In this document: one piece after another, positions 8,377 to 16,227 of the stretch
How positions within the stretch are numbered: the stretch's first letter is position 1
Layout: the number at the start of each line of letters is the position of its first letter
NCBI GenBank assembly: GCA_036652795.1
Contig: JAVVVD010000003.1
Span: forward strand, 179,446 to 243,445
Source: JAVVVD01 sp036652795
Lineage (GTDB): Bacteria > Bacillota > Clostridia > Christensenellales > CAG-138
Length of the DNA: 64,000 bases
Reading direction: 5' to 3'
The notes under the pieces: model-generated
The model's input: the letters and a program-made list of their open reading frames with translations, nothing else
Told to the model about the DNA's origin: nothing
The model's database searches: none
Made by a program: the position numbers and the translations under genes

Positions 8377-9639
8377 TTATGCTAATATTTCTTTTATACT
8401 CTGTGCGGCGCTTAAAAGCTCGACGCTCTTTTCTTCACCATTTTGCATATTTTTAAGCTTTACCCTATCATCCCTTAGTTCATCCTCGCCCAGTATGGCA
8501 ACAATCCGAGCGTTAAGTTTATCAGCGTATTTAAACTGTGCCTTAAAGCTGCGACCAACATGATCGAACTCCGTCTTTATACCCGCCTTGCGCAGCTGTG
8601 CCGCCAGCACGAACCCCGCAACGCGGGCCGCGTCCGCTGCGGCCACATATACCTCCACCTGGCGCTGCTGCGGAATAAATGCACCGCACAGCTCCGCCGT
8701 GAGCAACAGGCGTTCCATACCAAGGCCAAAGCCCACACCTGGCAATTTTGGCCCGCCAAGCTGCTCCATAAGGCAATCATAACGGCCGCCGCCGCAAACA
8801 GTCCCTGAATAGCCATTGCTGTTTGCAATTATCTCAAACACGGTTTTTGTATAGTAATCCAGCCCTCGCACGATAAACGGATCCACCTTATAGCTTATAT
8901 CAAGTGAATTCAGGCAACCCTTAAGCTCGTCAAAGTGGGCTGAGCAATCCTCGCACAGATAATCCGTTATCATCGGCGCACCAGCGCATATGTCCTTACA
9001 GCGCTGTTCCTTACAGTCCAATATTCTTAATGGATTCTTTTCGAAGCGGCTTTTACACGTTTCGCAAAGTCCATCATAGTTAGCCCTTAGATAATCCGCC
9101 AGCGCCGCATTGTATATGGGGCGGCACTGCGGGCAGCCTATGCTGTTGATATTTACACAAAGGCCATGTATGCCCACCCGTTCAAACAGCTCCAGCGCCA
9201 GCGCTATGCATTCGGCGTCCACGCTTGCACGCGGCGCACCGTATACCTCCACGCCAAACTGGTGATGCTCGCGCAGTCTGCCCGCCTGCGGTTTATCATA
9301 GCGAAACACAGGGCAATACAGATAATACATCTTGGTGGGCTGCGCATCGTTGAACAATCCATGCTCCATAAACATGCGTGCTACACCCGCTGTCCCCTCA
9401 GGCTTTAGCGTAATGGATCTGTCGCCCTTATCTAAAAAGGTATACATCTCCTTTTGTACTACATCCGTGGTATCGCCCACGCTGCGCAAAAACAGCTCCG
9501 TATGTTCGATTACGGGCGTACGTGTTTCGCTAAACCCATATTTATCGCATATCTCGCGGATTATGTCCTCGATATATTGCCACTTATAGCTTTCCTTTGG
9601 CGTTACGTCCTTTGTTCCCTTGGGCGCTTGATATTGCAT
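8377..9639 (-). CDS. hisS: Histidyl-tRNA synthetase
   Basis: 420 residues, standard for bacterial HisRS. The N-terminus APKGTKDVTPKESYKW carries the family motif; motif 2 is in MYYLYCPVFRYDKPQAGRLREHHQFGVE (about 108-135); the HisA segment RGLDYYTKTVFE and motif 3 (GFGLGMERLLL) follow, then the anticodon-binding domain (about 325-420). It charges tRNA-His. RBS AAGGAG lies 7 nt upstream of the ATG. It is the first gene of hisS-aspS-rseC, controlled by the T-box just upstream. Confidence 0.97.
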   Translation of the reverse strand: MQYQAPKGTKDVTPKESYKWQYIEDIIREICDKYGFSETRTPVIEHTELFLRSVGDTTDVVQKEMYTFLDKGDRSITLKPEGTAGVARMFMEHGLFNDAQPTKMYYLYCPVFRYDKPQAGRLREHHQFGVEVYGAPRASVDAECIALALELFERVGIHGLCVNINSIGCPQCRPIYNAALADYLRANYDGLCETCKSRFEKNPLRILDCKEQRCKDICAGAPMITDYLCEDCSAHFDELKGCLNSLDISYKVDPFIVRGLDYYTKTVFEIIANSNGYSGTVCGGGRYDCLMEQLGGPKLPGVGFGLGMERLLLTAELCGAFIPQQRQVEVYVAAADAARVAGFVLAAQLRKAGIKTEFDHVGRSFKAQFKYADKLNARIVAILGEDELRDDRVKLKNMQNGEEKSVELLSAAQSIKEILA

Positions 9640-9660
9640 GGATATCTCCTTTTCTGTTTA

Positions 9661-9811
9661 TATAAAAATAGAGCCTTGCCGTCCTTAGGGACGGAAGACC
9701 CGCGGTGCCACCCTTATTGGATTCACATGAATCCCGCTTTTGCCCTTAACGCCTGCCTGCGTCCGCGCATTTCCTCGCAGCAGCTCCCGGTCGTCACCCG
9801 TTCATAGCCTT
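9661..9811 (-). promoter_or_regulatory. T-box riboswitch leader of hisS-aspS
   Basis: On the minus strand the conserved T-box AGGGTGGCACCGCGGGT (9714-9698) is exact, followed by a terminator stem CCGTCC/GGACGG (9694-9679) and TATTTTT. A GGATTC/GAATCC hairpin (9734-9719) could be stem III. Uncharged tRNA should favour the antiterminator. The leader is only about 150 nt. The 5' part has a GCTGC/GCAGC-rich stem and a small CGG/CCG hairpin showing GAC (Asp) in its loop, but no clear canonical specifier loop, so I do not assign the tRNA with confidence. Confidence 0.9.
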
Positions 9812-9817
9812 TGTGCC

Positions 9818-9846
9818 ATTATATTCACAAATTCGTCTGTTGTCAA
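9818..9846 (-). promoter_or_regulatory. Consensus promoter of the T-box leader
   Basis: On the minus strand: perfect TTGACA (9846-9841), 17-bp spacer, perfect TATAAT (9823-9818). Start near 9811. Confidence 0.88.
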
Positions 9847-9890
9847 TCATCTGTTGAGGGCAAAAACATGTTGGCTTACGAATTATCTTT

Positions 9891-10814
9891 TCAGTTCACA
9901 GCGCCCATATAAACTGGGCCGATTATGCCTCCGTCCGGCAGCAGCCTGTCACGCAGCGTCAATGGATAGAGCTGGTATTCCTTAAGATTGCTCAGCGGCA
10001 GCCATTCATAATCCGTCTGCTCACGATCCATATTGCAAGCGCGCGAAAGATTGACTTCACCTATAAGATCGCAACTAAACATATATTCCATCTGGTGCAC
10101 ATCCATGTGTTTATATGAGAATTCTTCGTGCAGCCTGCCTATGTATTCCCGCACAAGCACCAGTTCGCCCACCTTCACCTCGATACCCAGCTCCTCCATA
10201 CATTCGCGCTGCAGCGTATCTACAAAGGTTTCGTATTTTTCCTGTCCTCCGCCCGGCAGCCCATAGAACACACGTCCTGTACGTTTATCCATGCACTTGT
10301 TTGCAAGCAGCTTATGATCTCGAATTATTATCGCCTTTACGCTGTTTCGTATCGGCCGCATGAAGTTTGAAAGTCTGGCGGCTATCACCTGCTCTATAAT
10401 CTCCAACCCCGCCGCATCCTGCTGGTTGAAGCGGCCTACTAGTGGGCTGTCGATATCCAATACGCCTATGAGCGCCCCGTAGCTATCATGCAGCGGAACC
10501 ACAATTTCGGAGTTTGAAGCGCTATCACACGCGATATGCCCTGCAAAATCATGTACATTTGCCACCGTCAGCGTTTTGCGCTGTGAAAATGCCGCGCCGC
10601 ACACACCCTTATCCGGCTCAATGTTAGCACACGCAGGCTTCCCTTGAAACGGGCCCAGATGCAGGCGCCCGCTTTTATAGATATAAAAGCCAACCCAGTT
10701 AATATCTGAAAGTGCCTCCCACAGCAGCGCTGCAGCATTGGAAAGCACCGTAACAGGCACATCATCGTCGCCCAGCAGCGATCTCATCTGTTTTTCAAGC
10801 AATTCATAGTTCAT
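9891..10814 (-). CDS. Fusion of free methionine-(R)-sulfoxide reductase (GAF) and NUDIX hydrolase
   Basis: 307 residues. Residues 1-150 match the fRMsr/YtsP GAF family: WVGFY at 40-44, and Cys62, Cys72 and Cys96 spaced 10 and 24 apart, the same spacing as the three redox cysteines of the E. coli enzyme as I recall them (84/94/118). Residues 155-307 form a NUDIX domain with a complete box (G189-x5-E195-x7-R203-E204-x2-E207-E208-x-G210). The GAF half should reduce free Met-(R)-sulfoxide; the NUDIX half should hydrolyse a nucleoside diphosphate derivative, possibly oxidised nucleotides. ATG 10814 is chosen because it is 4 bases after the hemZ stop with GGAG upstream. It is the last gene of rel-dtd-MBL-hemZ. 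Confidence 0.85.
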   Translation of the reverse strand: MNYELLEKQMRSLLGDDDVPVTVLSNAAALLWEALSDINWVGFYIYKSGRLHLGPFQGKPACANIEPDKGVCGAAFSQRKTLTVANVHDFAGHIACDSASNSEIVVPLHDSYGALIGVLDIDSPLVGRFNQQDAAGLEIIEQVIAARLSNFMRPIRNSVKAIIIRDHKLLANKCMDKRTGRVFYGLPGGGQEKYETFVDTLQRECMEELGIEVKVGELVLVREYIGRLHEEFSYKHMDVHQMEYMFSCDLIGEVNLSRACNMDREQTDYEWLPLSNLKEYQLYPLTLRDRLLPDGGIIGPVYMGAVN

Positions 10815-10818
10815 AATT

Positions 10819-12282
10819 CTACACTCCAAACAGTTCCCGCTTCTCTTGTGCCACAGCATCCACCTTGTCTATGTATGTGGCGATATCCTTGGGGTTTGGT
10901 ATGCGCTCAACACGATGCTCGCCGCCGAATATGCGCTTGCTCATCGCCCCTGCGCCATGTGCCATTATGCTGGTTGTCTCCTCCATCATATCCACATTGT
11001 ATATGCACTCTGTTCCGATCTTTGCATAGCCCACATTTTCAAGATTGCCGCGCATATACTTCTGCCTGTACATATAATACGGCCGCATACCCATACCGCG
11101 CGCCGTCTCAAGTCCCAGCGCCACCATACCATCCACCGTTTCGGCAGAGGGCAGCGGATAGCTTTCCAGGCATTGCGCAAGGCGCGAAGATCTCTTTATT
11201 GCCAGCGTATGCACCGTTAGGTTTTCCGGTGCAAGCGCCGCGATACGCTCAAGCGTCTCATGCATATCATCCAGCGTTTCACCGGGCAGCCCTGCGATAA
11301 CATCCATATTTATCGATGCAAAGCCTATCTCCCTTGCCATATGGTATGCCTTCTCTATCTCCTCCGGCGTGTGGCTGCGGCCCACAAGCGCCAGCGTATG
11401 CTCGTTCATTGTCTGCGGGTTTATGGATATGCGCTGTGCGCCCAGCCGCCTTATAACATGCAGCTTATCGGGCGTAATTGTATCTGGCCGTCCAGCTTCA
11501 ACCGTAAGCTCACTGCCAAAACCGCCGTATGCGTCTATTGAAAAGGAGAGCACATCTTCCAGCTCGCCGGCCGTAAGCACAGTTGGGGTTCCTCCGCCCA
11601 TATACATGCTGCGCACCTTATAGCCGCTCTCTGTCGCTATCCGCGCACCCAAAGCGATATCGCGTTTAAGCGCAAGTATATATGCCGCCATATCGGTTTT
11701 TTTATCCCTTACCTCTGATAAAAACGAGCAATATAGGCAGCGCGTTTTACAAAACGGTATGCCTACGTATACATCTATATCATTATCCGTCTGCGATTCC
11801 AGCAATGGCCGCTGCACATTCACTATCTCGTGCGCAAGCTCCAGCTTTTGCGGCAAAACATCGAATCCATTTTGCATCATGCCCAACGCACCAGCCTCGC
11901 CCATATCCTCCATAAGCTCGCGCAGCAGCCGCGTTGGTCGTATCCCCGTAAGTGAACCCCAGGGCGTATATACCGCAAACAGCTCCCGCATTGCGCGAAA
12001 CGCCGCTATCTTCACCGCCCGCTTCATATGGCGCTTTATCACAAGCTCACTGCCCACAATCGCAGGGCAGGTGTATTCGTAGTGCGCGCGCCTACCTTGC
12101 GCACTGCAATGTGCAACAGCCGTCCACTCATTTTTATCCTGCGAAAGCGTAACTGAAACCTCTGTATCAGCACCGTCTTGTTGCCCCTGTTCCGCCTGAA
12201 GTACAGTATCATTTACGAAAAGGCGCACCTCTTCCGCTATGTCGTTCCAAAACCACGGCAGGTCGGTATACAGCCTTACCAT
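10819..12282 (-). CDS. hemZ: HemZ-like radical SAM protein (coproporphyrinogen dehydrogenase family)
   Basis: 487 residues, near the length of Bacillus HemZ. An N-terminal domain of about 160 residues precedes the radical SAM core, whose cluster motif is CKTRCLYCSF (CxxxCxxC); MYMGGGTPT and the HemN-type segments INMDVIAGLPGE and ENLTVHTLAIKR follow. The family is related to oxygen-independent coproporphyrinogen III oxidase, but biochemical proof for HemZ is thin, so heme synthesis is only a likely role. ATG 12282 overlaps the last 7 bases of the upstream MBL gene, indicating coupling. Confidence 0.88.
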   Translation of the reverse strand: MVRLYTDLPWFWNDIAEEVRLFVNDTVLQAEQGQQDGADTEVSVTLSQDKNEWTAVAHCSAQGRRAHYEYTCPAIVGSELVIKRHMKRAVKIAAFRAMRELFAVYTPWGSLTGIRPTRLLRELMEDMGEAGALGMMQNGFDVLPQKLELAHEIVNVQRPLLESQTDNDIDVYVGIPFCKTRCLYCSFLSEVRDKKTDMAAYILALKRDIALGARIATESGYKVRSMYMGGGTPTVLTAGELEDVLSFSIDAYGGFGSELTVEAGRPDTITPDKLHVIRRLGAQRISINPQTMNEHTLALVGRSHTPEEIEKAYHMAREIGFASINMDVIAGLPGETLDDMHETLERIAALAPENLTVHTLAIKRSSRLAQCLESYPLPSAETVDGMVALGLETARGMGMRPYYMYRQKYMRGNLENVGYAKIGTECIYNVDMMEETTSIMAHGAGAMSKRIFGGEHRVERIPNPKDIATYIDKVDAVAQEKRELFGV

Positions 12283-12914
12283 ACTTCCGGTTCCCAACGG
12301 TTTATAAACGGGTTGTTCGCGCGCTCGCTTTCAAGCGTGGAATCCCCCATATGCCCCGGATATAGCTTGTAATCACCAGTCAACGTGAGCAATTTGCTGC
12401 ATATTGATTCATTCAGCGTCCGCGCGCTGCCTCCCGGCAGATCGCTGCGGCCAACGCTCAAGCGAAACAGAGTGTCACCTGTAAATATCACCCGCTCTTG
12501 CGCTATCATATAACATACCCCGCCGCGGCTGTGGCCTGGAGTATGCATCACGTCTATTGTAAGGCCGCAAGCCGTGATAACGCCGCCATCCTCAACTAAT
12601 ACATCCGCATTGCACGGTTCTACGCCAAATGAAGCGCTTATTGATAGGTTCTCGCGATCATCATGCAGAGCCTGCGCGTCAAGCTCATGTATATATACTC
12701 TTGCGCCCTCGCGCTGAAGCTGCGCAACGCCAAGTATATGGTCAAAATGGCCGTGTGTCAGCAGAACATGCGTCACCCTAAGCTCTTGCTTTGCGCAGTA
12801 TTCATTTACAAGCTGCGCATCGGCAGGATCTATAACGATACACTCTCGCGTGCCATTTGATATCACATATGTATTCACGTCTATCGGTCCACAAACCATT
12901 GTTTTTATCTGCAT
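12276..12914 (-). CDS. MBL-fold metallo-hydrolase (glyoxalase II-like)
   Basis: 212 residues. The metallo-beta-lactamase motif THGHFDHILG (about 53-62) supplies the first metal ligands, with further ligands expected in HTPGHSRGG and FTGDTLF and the final His in YPGHMGDST. Length and order match the short YcbL/glyoxalase II-like subgroup, cytoplasmic, probably cleaving a thioester or related substrate. The gene sits in the rel-dtd-MBL-hemZ string common in Clostridia; its ATG shares one base with the dtd stop (TGATG). Confidence 0.88.
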   Translation of the reverse strand: MQIKTMVCGPIDVNTYVISNGTRECIVIDPADAQLVNEYCAKQELRVTHVLLTHGHFDHILGVAQLQREGARVYIHELDAQALHDDRENLSISASFGVEPCNADVLVEDGGVITACGLTIDVMHTPGHSRGGVCYMIAQERVIFTGDTLFRLSVGRSDLPGGSARTLNESICSKLLTLTGDYKLYPGHMGDSTLESERANNPFINRWEPEVW

Positions 12915-13360
12915 CAGAATAACCTCCTGCTTTCCAGCAATATCGTTACAGGGCCGTCGTTGACAATCTCCACATCCATATGTTCGCCAAACTCGCCCGT
13001 TTGCACCGGCACGCTGCGTGAAAGTCCGCCTATAACCGCCTGATACAGGGGAATGGCGCTCTCAGGCCGCGCCGCCGTGATGAAGCTGGGGCGCCGTCCC
13101 TTTCTGGCATCTCCATACAGTGTAAACTGCGATACAAGCAGTATCTCACCGCCCACATCCGTTATGGACAGGTTCATCTTATCCTGTTCATCCTCGAATA
13201 TACGCAGACCCAACAGTTTATCGCATATGTATGAAGCGTCATCCTCAGTATCCGTTGTTTCCACACCAAGCAGCACCATATAGCCCATCCCGGTTTGAGC
13301 CTTCACATTTCCGTCTATGGTTACGCTTGCGCGTTTAACGCGCTGTATAACCGCCCGCAT
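12914..13360 (-). CDS. dtd: D-aminoacyl-tRNA deacylase
   Basis: 148 residues, typical for DTD. It hydrolyses D-amino acids (and Gly mischarged on tRNA-Ala) from tRNA. Diagnostic motifs: SQFTLYGD in the middle (about 77-84) and NDGPVT near the C-terminus (about 134-139), corresponding to the family SQxxL and NxGPxT signatures that carry the cross-subunit Gly-cis-Pro. RBS AGGAG precedes the ATG; the gene begins 10 bases after the rel stop. Confidence 0.96.
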   Translation of the reverse strand: MRAVIQRVKRASVTIDGNVKAQTGMGYMVLLGVETTDTEDDASYICDKLLGLRIFEDEQDKMNLSITDVGGEILLVSQFTLYGDARKGRRPSFITAARPESAIPLYQAVIGGLSRSVPVQTGEFGEHMDVEIVNDGPVTILLESRRLF

Positions 13361-13370
13361 ATTCTATCTC

Positions 13371-15488
13371 CTATGTGTTGATACGATATACCGTAGTAAC
13401 CGATTTTACCTTCTTAAGGTTTTTTATTATGCTGTTTAATTGATCCGCACCTGTCACATCAAACGACATCTGAACCATAACCACCTCGTTATGATCCGTT
13501 TTAGCCGTCATGGATTTTATGCTGATATTGAGGTTGGCAAGCTGCTGCGAAAGCTCCATCAGCACGCCCGGCCGTTCGTTTGCCACTATTTGGATCGCAG
13601 CGGTATATGAGCTGCGCACATCGTTGGCCCATTCCACATCTATTATTCTATCCTCATCCATAAGCAGATCATCCGCATTTGCGCAGTCCCTGCGATGTAT
13701 GGATACCCCGCGTCCACGCGTAACATAGCCTATTATATCATCCCCAGGCAGCGGACTACAGCACTGGGCAAAGCGTACCACCATATTGGGCTCGCCCTTA
13801 ACTATTATGCCGCGCCCCTTATGCTCCACCGGCTTTTGCTCTGTATCCTTCTGCTCTATGCGCTCCGCAAGCATGCGTTCCTTTTCGGATTTGCGGTGAT
13901 TCTCGATAAGCTTGTGCAGCACCTGGCTTGTAGTCACACCACCATAGCCAATCGCCGCATACACATCATCCATATCGGACATATTGAATCTTTTAAGTAT
14001 GTCCGCAAAATAATCCGCCTTAGTAAGTGCTGCCGGCTGTAGACCCTGCCGTCTTGCGGATTCAAATAGCATCTCCTTGCCGCGCTGTATATTTTCATCG
14101 CGGTTGGCCTTTTTAAACCATTGGCGGATCTTTGCCTTGGCTTGCTGTGTTTTGACTATATTCATCCAGTCGCGGCTGGGGGTAGCAGTGGGAGATGTGA
14201 TTATCTCCACCACATCGTTGTTTTTAAGCTTATAATCCAACCGCACTATCGCACCGTTTACCTTGGCATGTTGCGCGCGGTTGCCAACGTTTGTGTGTAT
14301 GCGGTAGGCAAAATCCAATGGTGTCGCCCCTGTAGCCAGGTCGATGATCTGCCCCCTGGGTGTTAATACATATACACAGTCGCTGAAAAAGTCCTTCTGT
14401 ATACTATCCACAAACTCCTGCGTGGTAGTTGAATAGTCCTCCATCTCCAGGGATTCGCGCAACCACGCAAGCTTGCTATCCAAATCGTCCTGGGTAGCTC
14501 GCCCTTCTTTATACATCCAGTGTGCAGCTATGCCGTATTCAGCCGTACGGTGCATCTCAAACGTGCGTATCTGCACCTCGAAAGGCATTCCCTTTTCTGA
14601 AAATAGCGTTGTATGCAGCGAACGATACATATTCGTTTTTGGCATCGCTATATAATCTTTAAAGCGTCCAGGCACCGGTTTCCATACTGAATGGATAACG
14701 CCTAGCGCCGCATAGCAATCGCTTACGGTATTCATTATCACACGTATTGCTATAAGGTCGTATATCTCCTCAAGCTGGCGGTTTTGCTTTGTTATTTTTT
14801 TGTATATGCTGTAAAGGTGCTTTGGCCGCCCACTCACCTGCGCCTCTATACCTTCTTTTTTCAGGTTTTCGCCTATTGTGTTCACCGCAACCTCCAGCGT
14901 GCGCATACGCTCACGCTGCTGCGGCTCTATTGCCCGCTTTAAGTTCTGGTAATCCTCCGGATACAAAAATTCGAACGCAAGATCCTCAAGCTCTGCCTTT
15001 ACCGCGCCCATACCAAACCTATGTGCCAGCGGCGCATATACCTCCAGCGTTTCTTTGGATTTTCTTATGCGCTTCTCTTCATCGCACGGGGCAAGCGTAC
15101 GCATGTTGTGCAGTCTATCTGTAAGTTTTATTATAACCACGCGCACATCGCTGGCTATGGCAAGGAACATCTTGCGGAGATTCTCAGCCTGCGCCTCTTC
15201 TTTGTTTAGCACGCTGGTCTTTCCCGTTTTTGTAAGCTTTGTTACCCCGTCCACCATGCGGCTTATCTCAGCGCCAAACATGGTGTTTAGCGTTTGCACA
15301 GTTACGTTTTCGCCATCCTCCACAACATCGTGCAGCAATCCGGCAATCACAGTGTAACTATCCATACCCATATCAAATAGCATCATTGCCACTGCCTCAG
15401 GGTGCGTGTAATATGGCTCGCCGGACTGGCGCATTTGTTTTTCATGCACCTTAAGCGCAAAATCCTCTGCCTTTTTTAAAAGCTCCAA
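13371..15488 (-). CDS. rel: Bifunctional (p)ppGpp synthetase/hydrolase (RSH)
   Basis: At least 705 residues: HD hydrolase (LLHDVVEDGE), synthetase domain (YKKITKQ..., GRFKDYIAMPKTNMYRSLHT), TGS domain (about 380-440) and C-terminal ACT domain (about 630-705). It makes and degrades (p)ppGpp on the ribosome during starvation. The start is uncertain. The TTG at 15488 has no convincing RBS. The frame stays open upstream to about 15575 and encodes an RSH-like helix (ELTDRLYEKCKERFNEQELE) with a strong SD-like AAGGGGGTGA at 15550-15541, but no ATG/GTG/TTG in frame lies near that SD. A rare start codon or a one-base error in a homopolymer is possible. Confidence 0.93.
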   Translation of the reverse strand: MELLKKAEDFALKVHEKQMRQSGEPYYTHPEAVAMMLFDMGMDSYTVIAGLLHDVVEDGENVTVQTLNTMFGAEISRMVDGVTKLTKTGKTSVLNKEEAQAENLRKMFLAIASDVRVVIIKLTDRLHNMRTLAPCDEEKRIRKSKETLEVYAPLAHRFGMGAVKAELEDLAFEFLYPEDYQNLKRAIEPQQRERMRTLEVAVNTIGENLKKEGIEAQVSGRPKHLYSIYKKITKQNRQLEEIYDLIAIRVIMNTVSDCYAALGVIHSVWKPVPGRFKDYIAMPKTNMYRSLHTTLFSEKGMPFEVQIRTFEMHRTAEYGIAAHWMYKEGRATQDDLDSKLAWLRESLEMEDYSTTTQEFVDSIQKDFFSDCVYVLTPRGQIIDLATGATPLDFAYRIHTNVGNRAQHAKVNGAIVRLDYKLKNNDVVEIITSPTATPSRDWMNIVKTQQAKAKIRQWFKKANRDENIQRGKEMLFESARRQGLQPAALTKADYFADILKRFNMSDMDDVYAAIGYGGVTTSQVLHKLIENHRKSEKERMLAERIEQKDTEQKPVEHKGRGIIVKGEPNMVVRFAQCCSPLPGDDIIGYVTRGRGVSIHRRDCANADDLLMDEDRIIDVEWANDVRSSYTAAIQIVANERPGVLMELSQQLANLNISIKSMTAKTDHNEVVMVQMSFDVTGADQLNSIIKNLKKVKSVTTVYRINT

Positions 15489-15588
15489 CTCTTGCTCGTT
15501 GAATCTTTCCTTGCATTTTTCATACAGCCTGTCCGTAAGCTCACCCCCTTCGCACTGATATAAGGCACTGTTTATCTAATAAAACACA

Positions 15589-15643
15589 CTGCAGGGGCAG
15601 CCAACATCGACCCGTGAGCCAACGCGGGCATCAGCCCCTGCAG
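15589..15643 (-). terminator. Long hairpin between apt and rel
   Basis: Perfect 10-base arms CTGCAGGGGC and GCCCCTGCAG enclose 35 bases with a smaller inner CCCG/CGGG stem. It is followed by TGTGTTTTATT on the minus strand and by ATTTTTCC on the plus strand. It most likely ends the apt transcript. Confidence 0.6.
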
Positions 15644-15698
15644 ATTTTTCCATTTACGCATGGTATGTTGGCCAAGCCAACTTACATATGCGGCCTTC

Positions 15699-16211
15699 TC
15701 AATAGATTATAACCGCGTCCACATTGTAACCGCCAAGCACCGCGCGTCCGTCAAGGTCGCTCAGCTCTATCGCAAATCGCGCCGCAACAACCTCGCCGCC
15801 GGCCTGCTCCACCAGCCTTATTGTGGCCAGCGCAGTTCCGCCCGTAGCAAGCAGATCATCCACCACCACCACATGCTGACCCGGCTTTATGGAATCCGTA
15901 TGTATCTCCAGCTTATCCTTCCCATATTCCAGCGCATATTCATAGGCAATCGTTTCATATGGCAGCTTACCTGGTTTGCGCGCAAGCACAAATCCTGCGC
16001 CCAGCGCATAGGCCAGCGCCGAGCCTATAACAAAGCCGCGCGCCTCTGGCCCCACCACGATATCCACGTCTATGCCCTCAAGGCTTTTAACTATATGGTC
16101 CACCATCTGGCGGTACGCAGCCGAATCCTTGAGCAACGTCGTTATATCACGGAACAGTATGCCCGGCTTGGGAAAGTCCGGAATATTGCGTATGGTTGAC
16201 TTAAGATCCAT
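15699..16211 (-). CDS. apt: Adenine phosphoribosyltransferase
   Basis: 170 residues, the usual length. It converts adenine plus PRPP to AMP in purine salvage. The PRPP-binding motif is visible as VVVVDDLLATGGTA (about 115-128), and the N-terminal FPKPGILFRDITTLL segment is typical. RBS AGGAGG is 10 nt upstream of the ATG. It sits 16 bases downstream of recJ and upstream of rel, an order frequent in Clostridia; a hairpin separates it from rel. Confidence 0.97.
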   Translation of the reverse strand: MDLKSTIRNIPDFPKPGILFRDITTLLKDSAAYRQMVDHIVKSLEGIDVDIVVGPEARGFVIGSALAYALGAGFVLARKPGKLPYETIAYEYALEYGKDKLEIHTDSIKPGQHVVVVDDLLATGGTALATIRLVEQAGGEVVAARFAIELSDLDGRAVLGGYNVDAVIIY

Positions 16212-16227
16212 CAGATTTTCCTCCTAT

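Noticed and set aside
15589..15643. REP-like or small RNA element between apt and rel
   Set aside because: Only one copy noticed and T-rich tails on both sides; a terminator is simpler.
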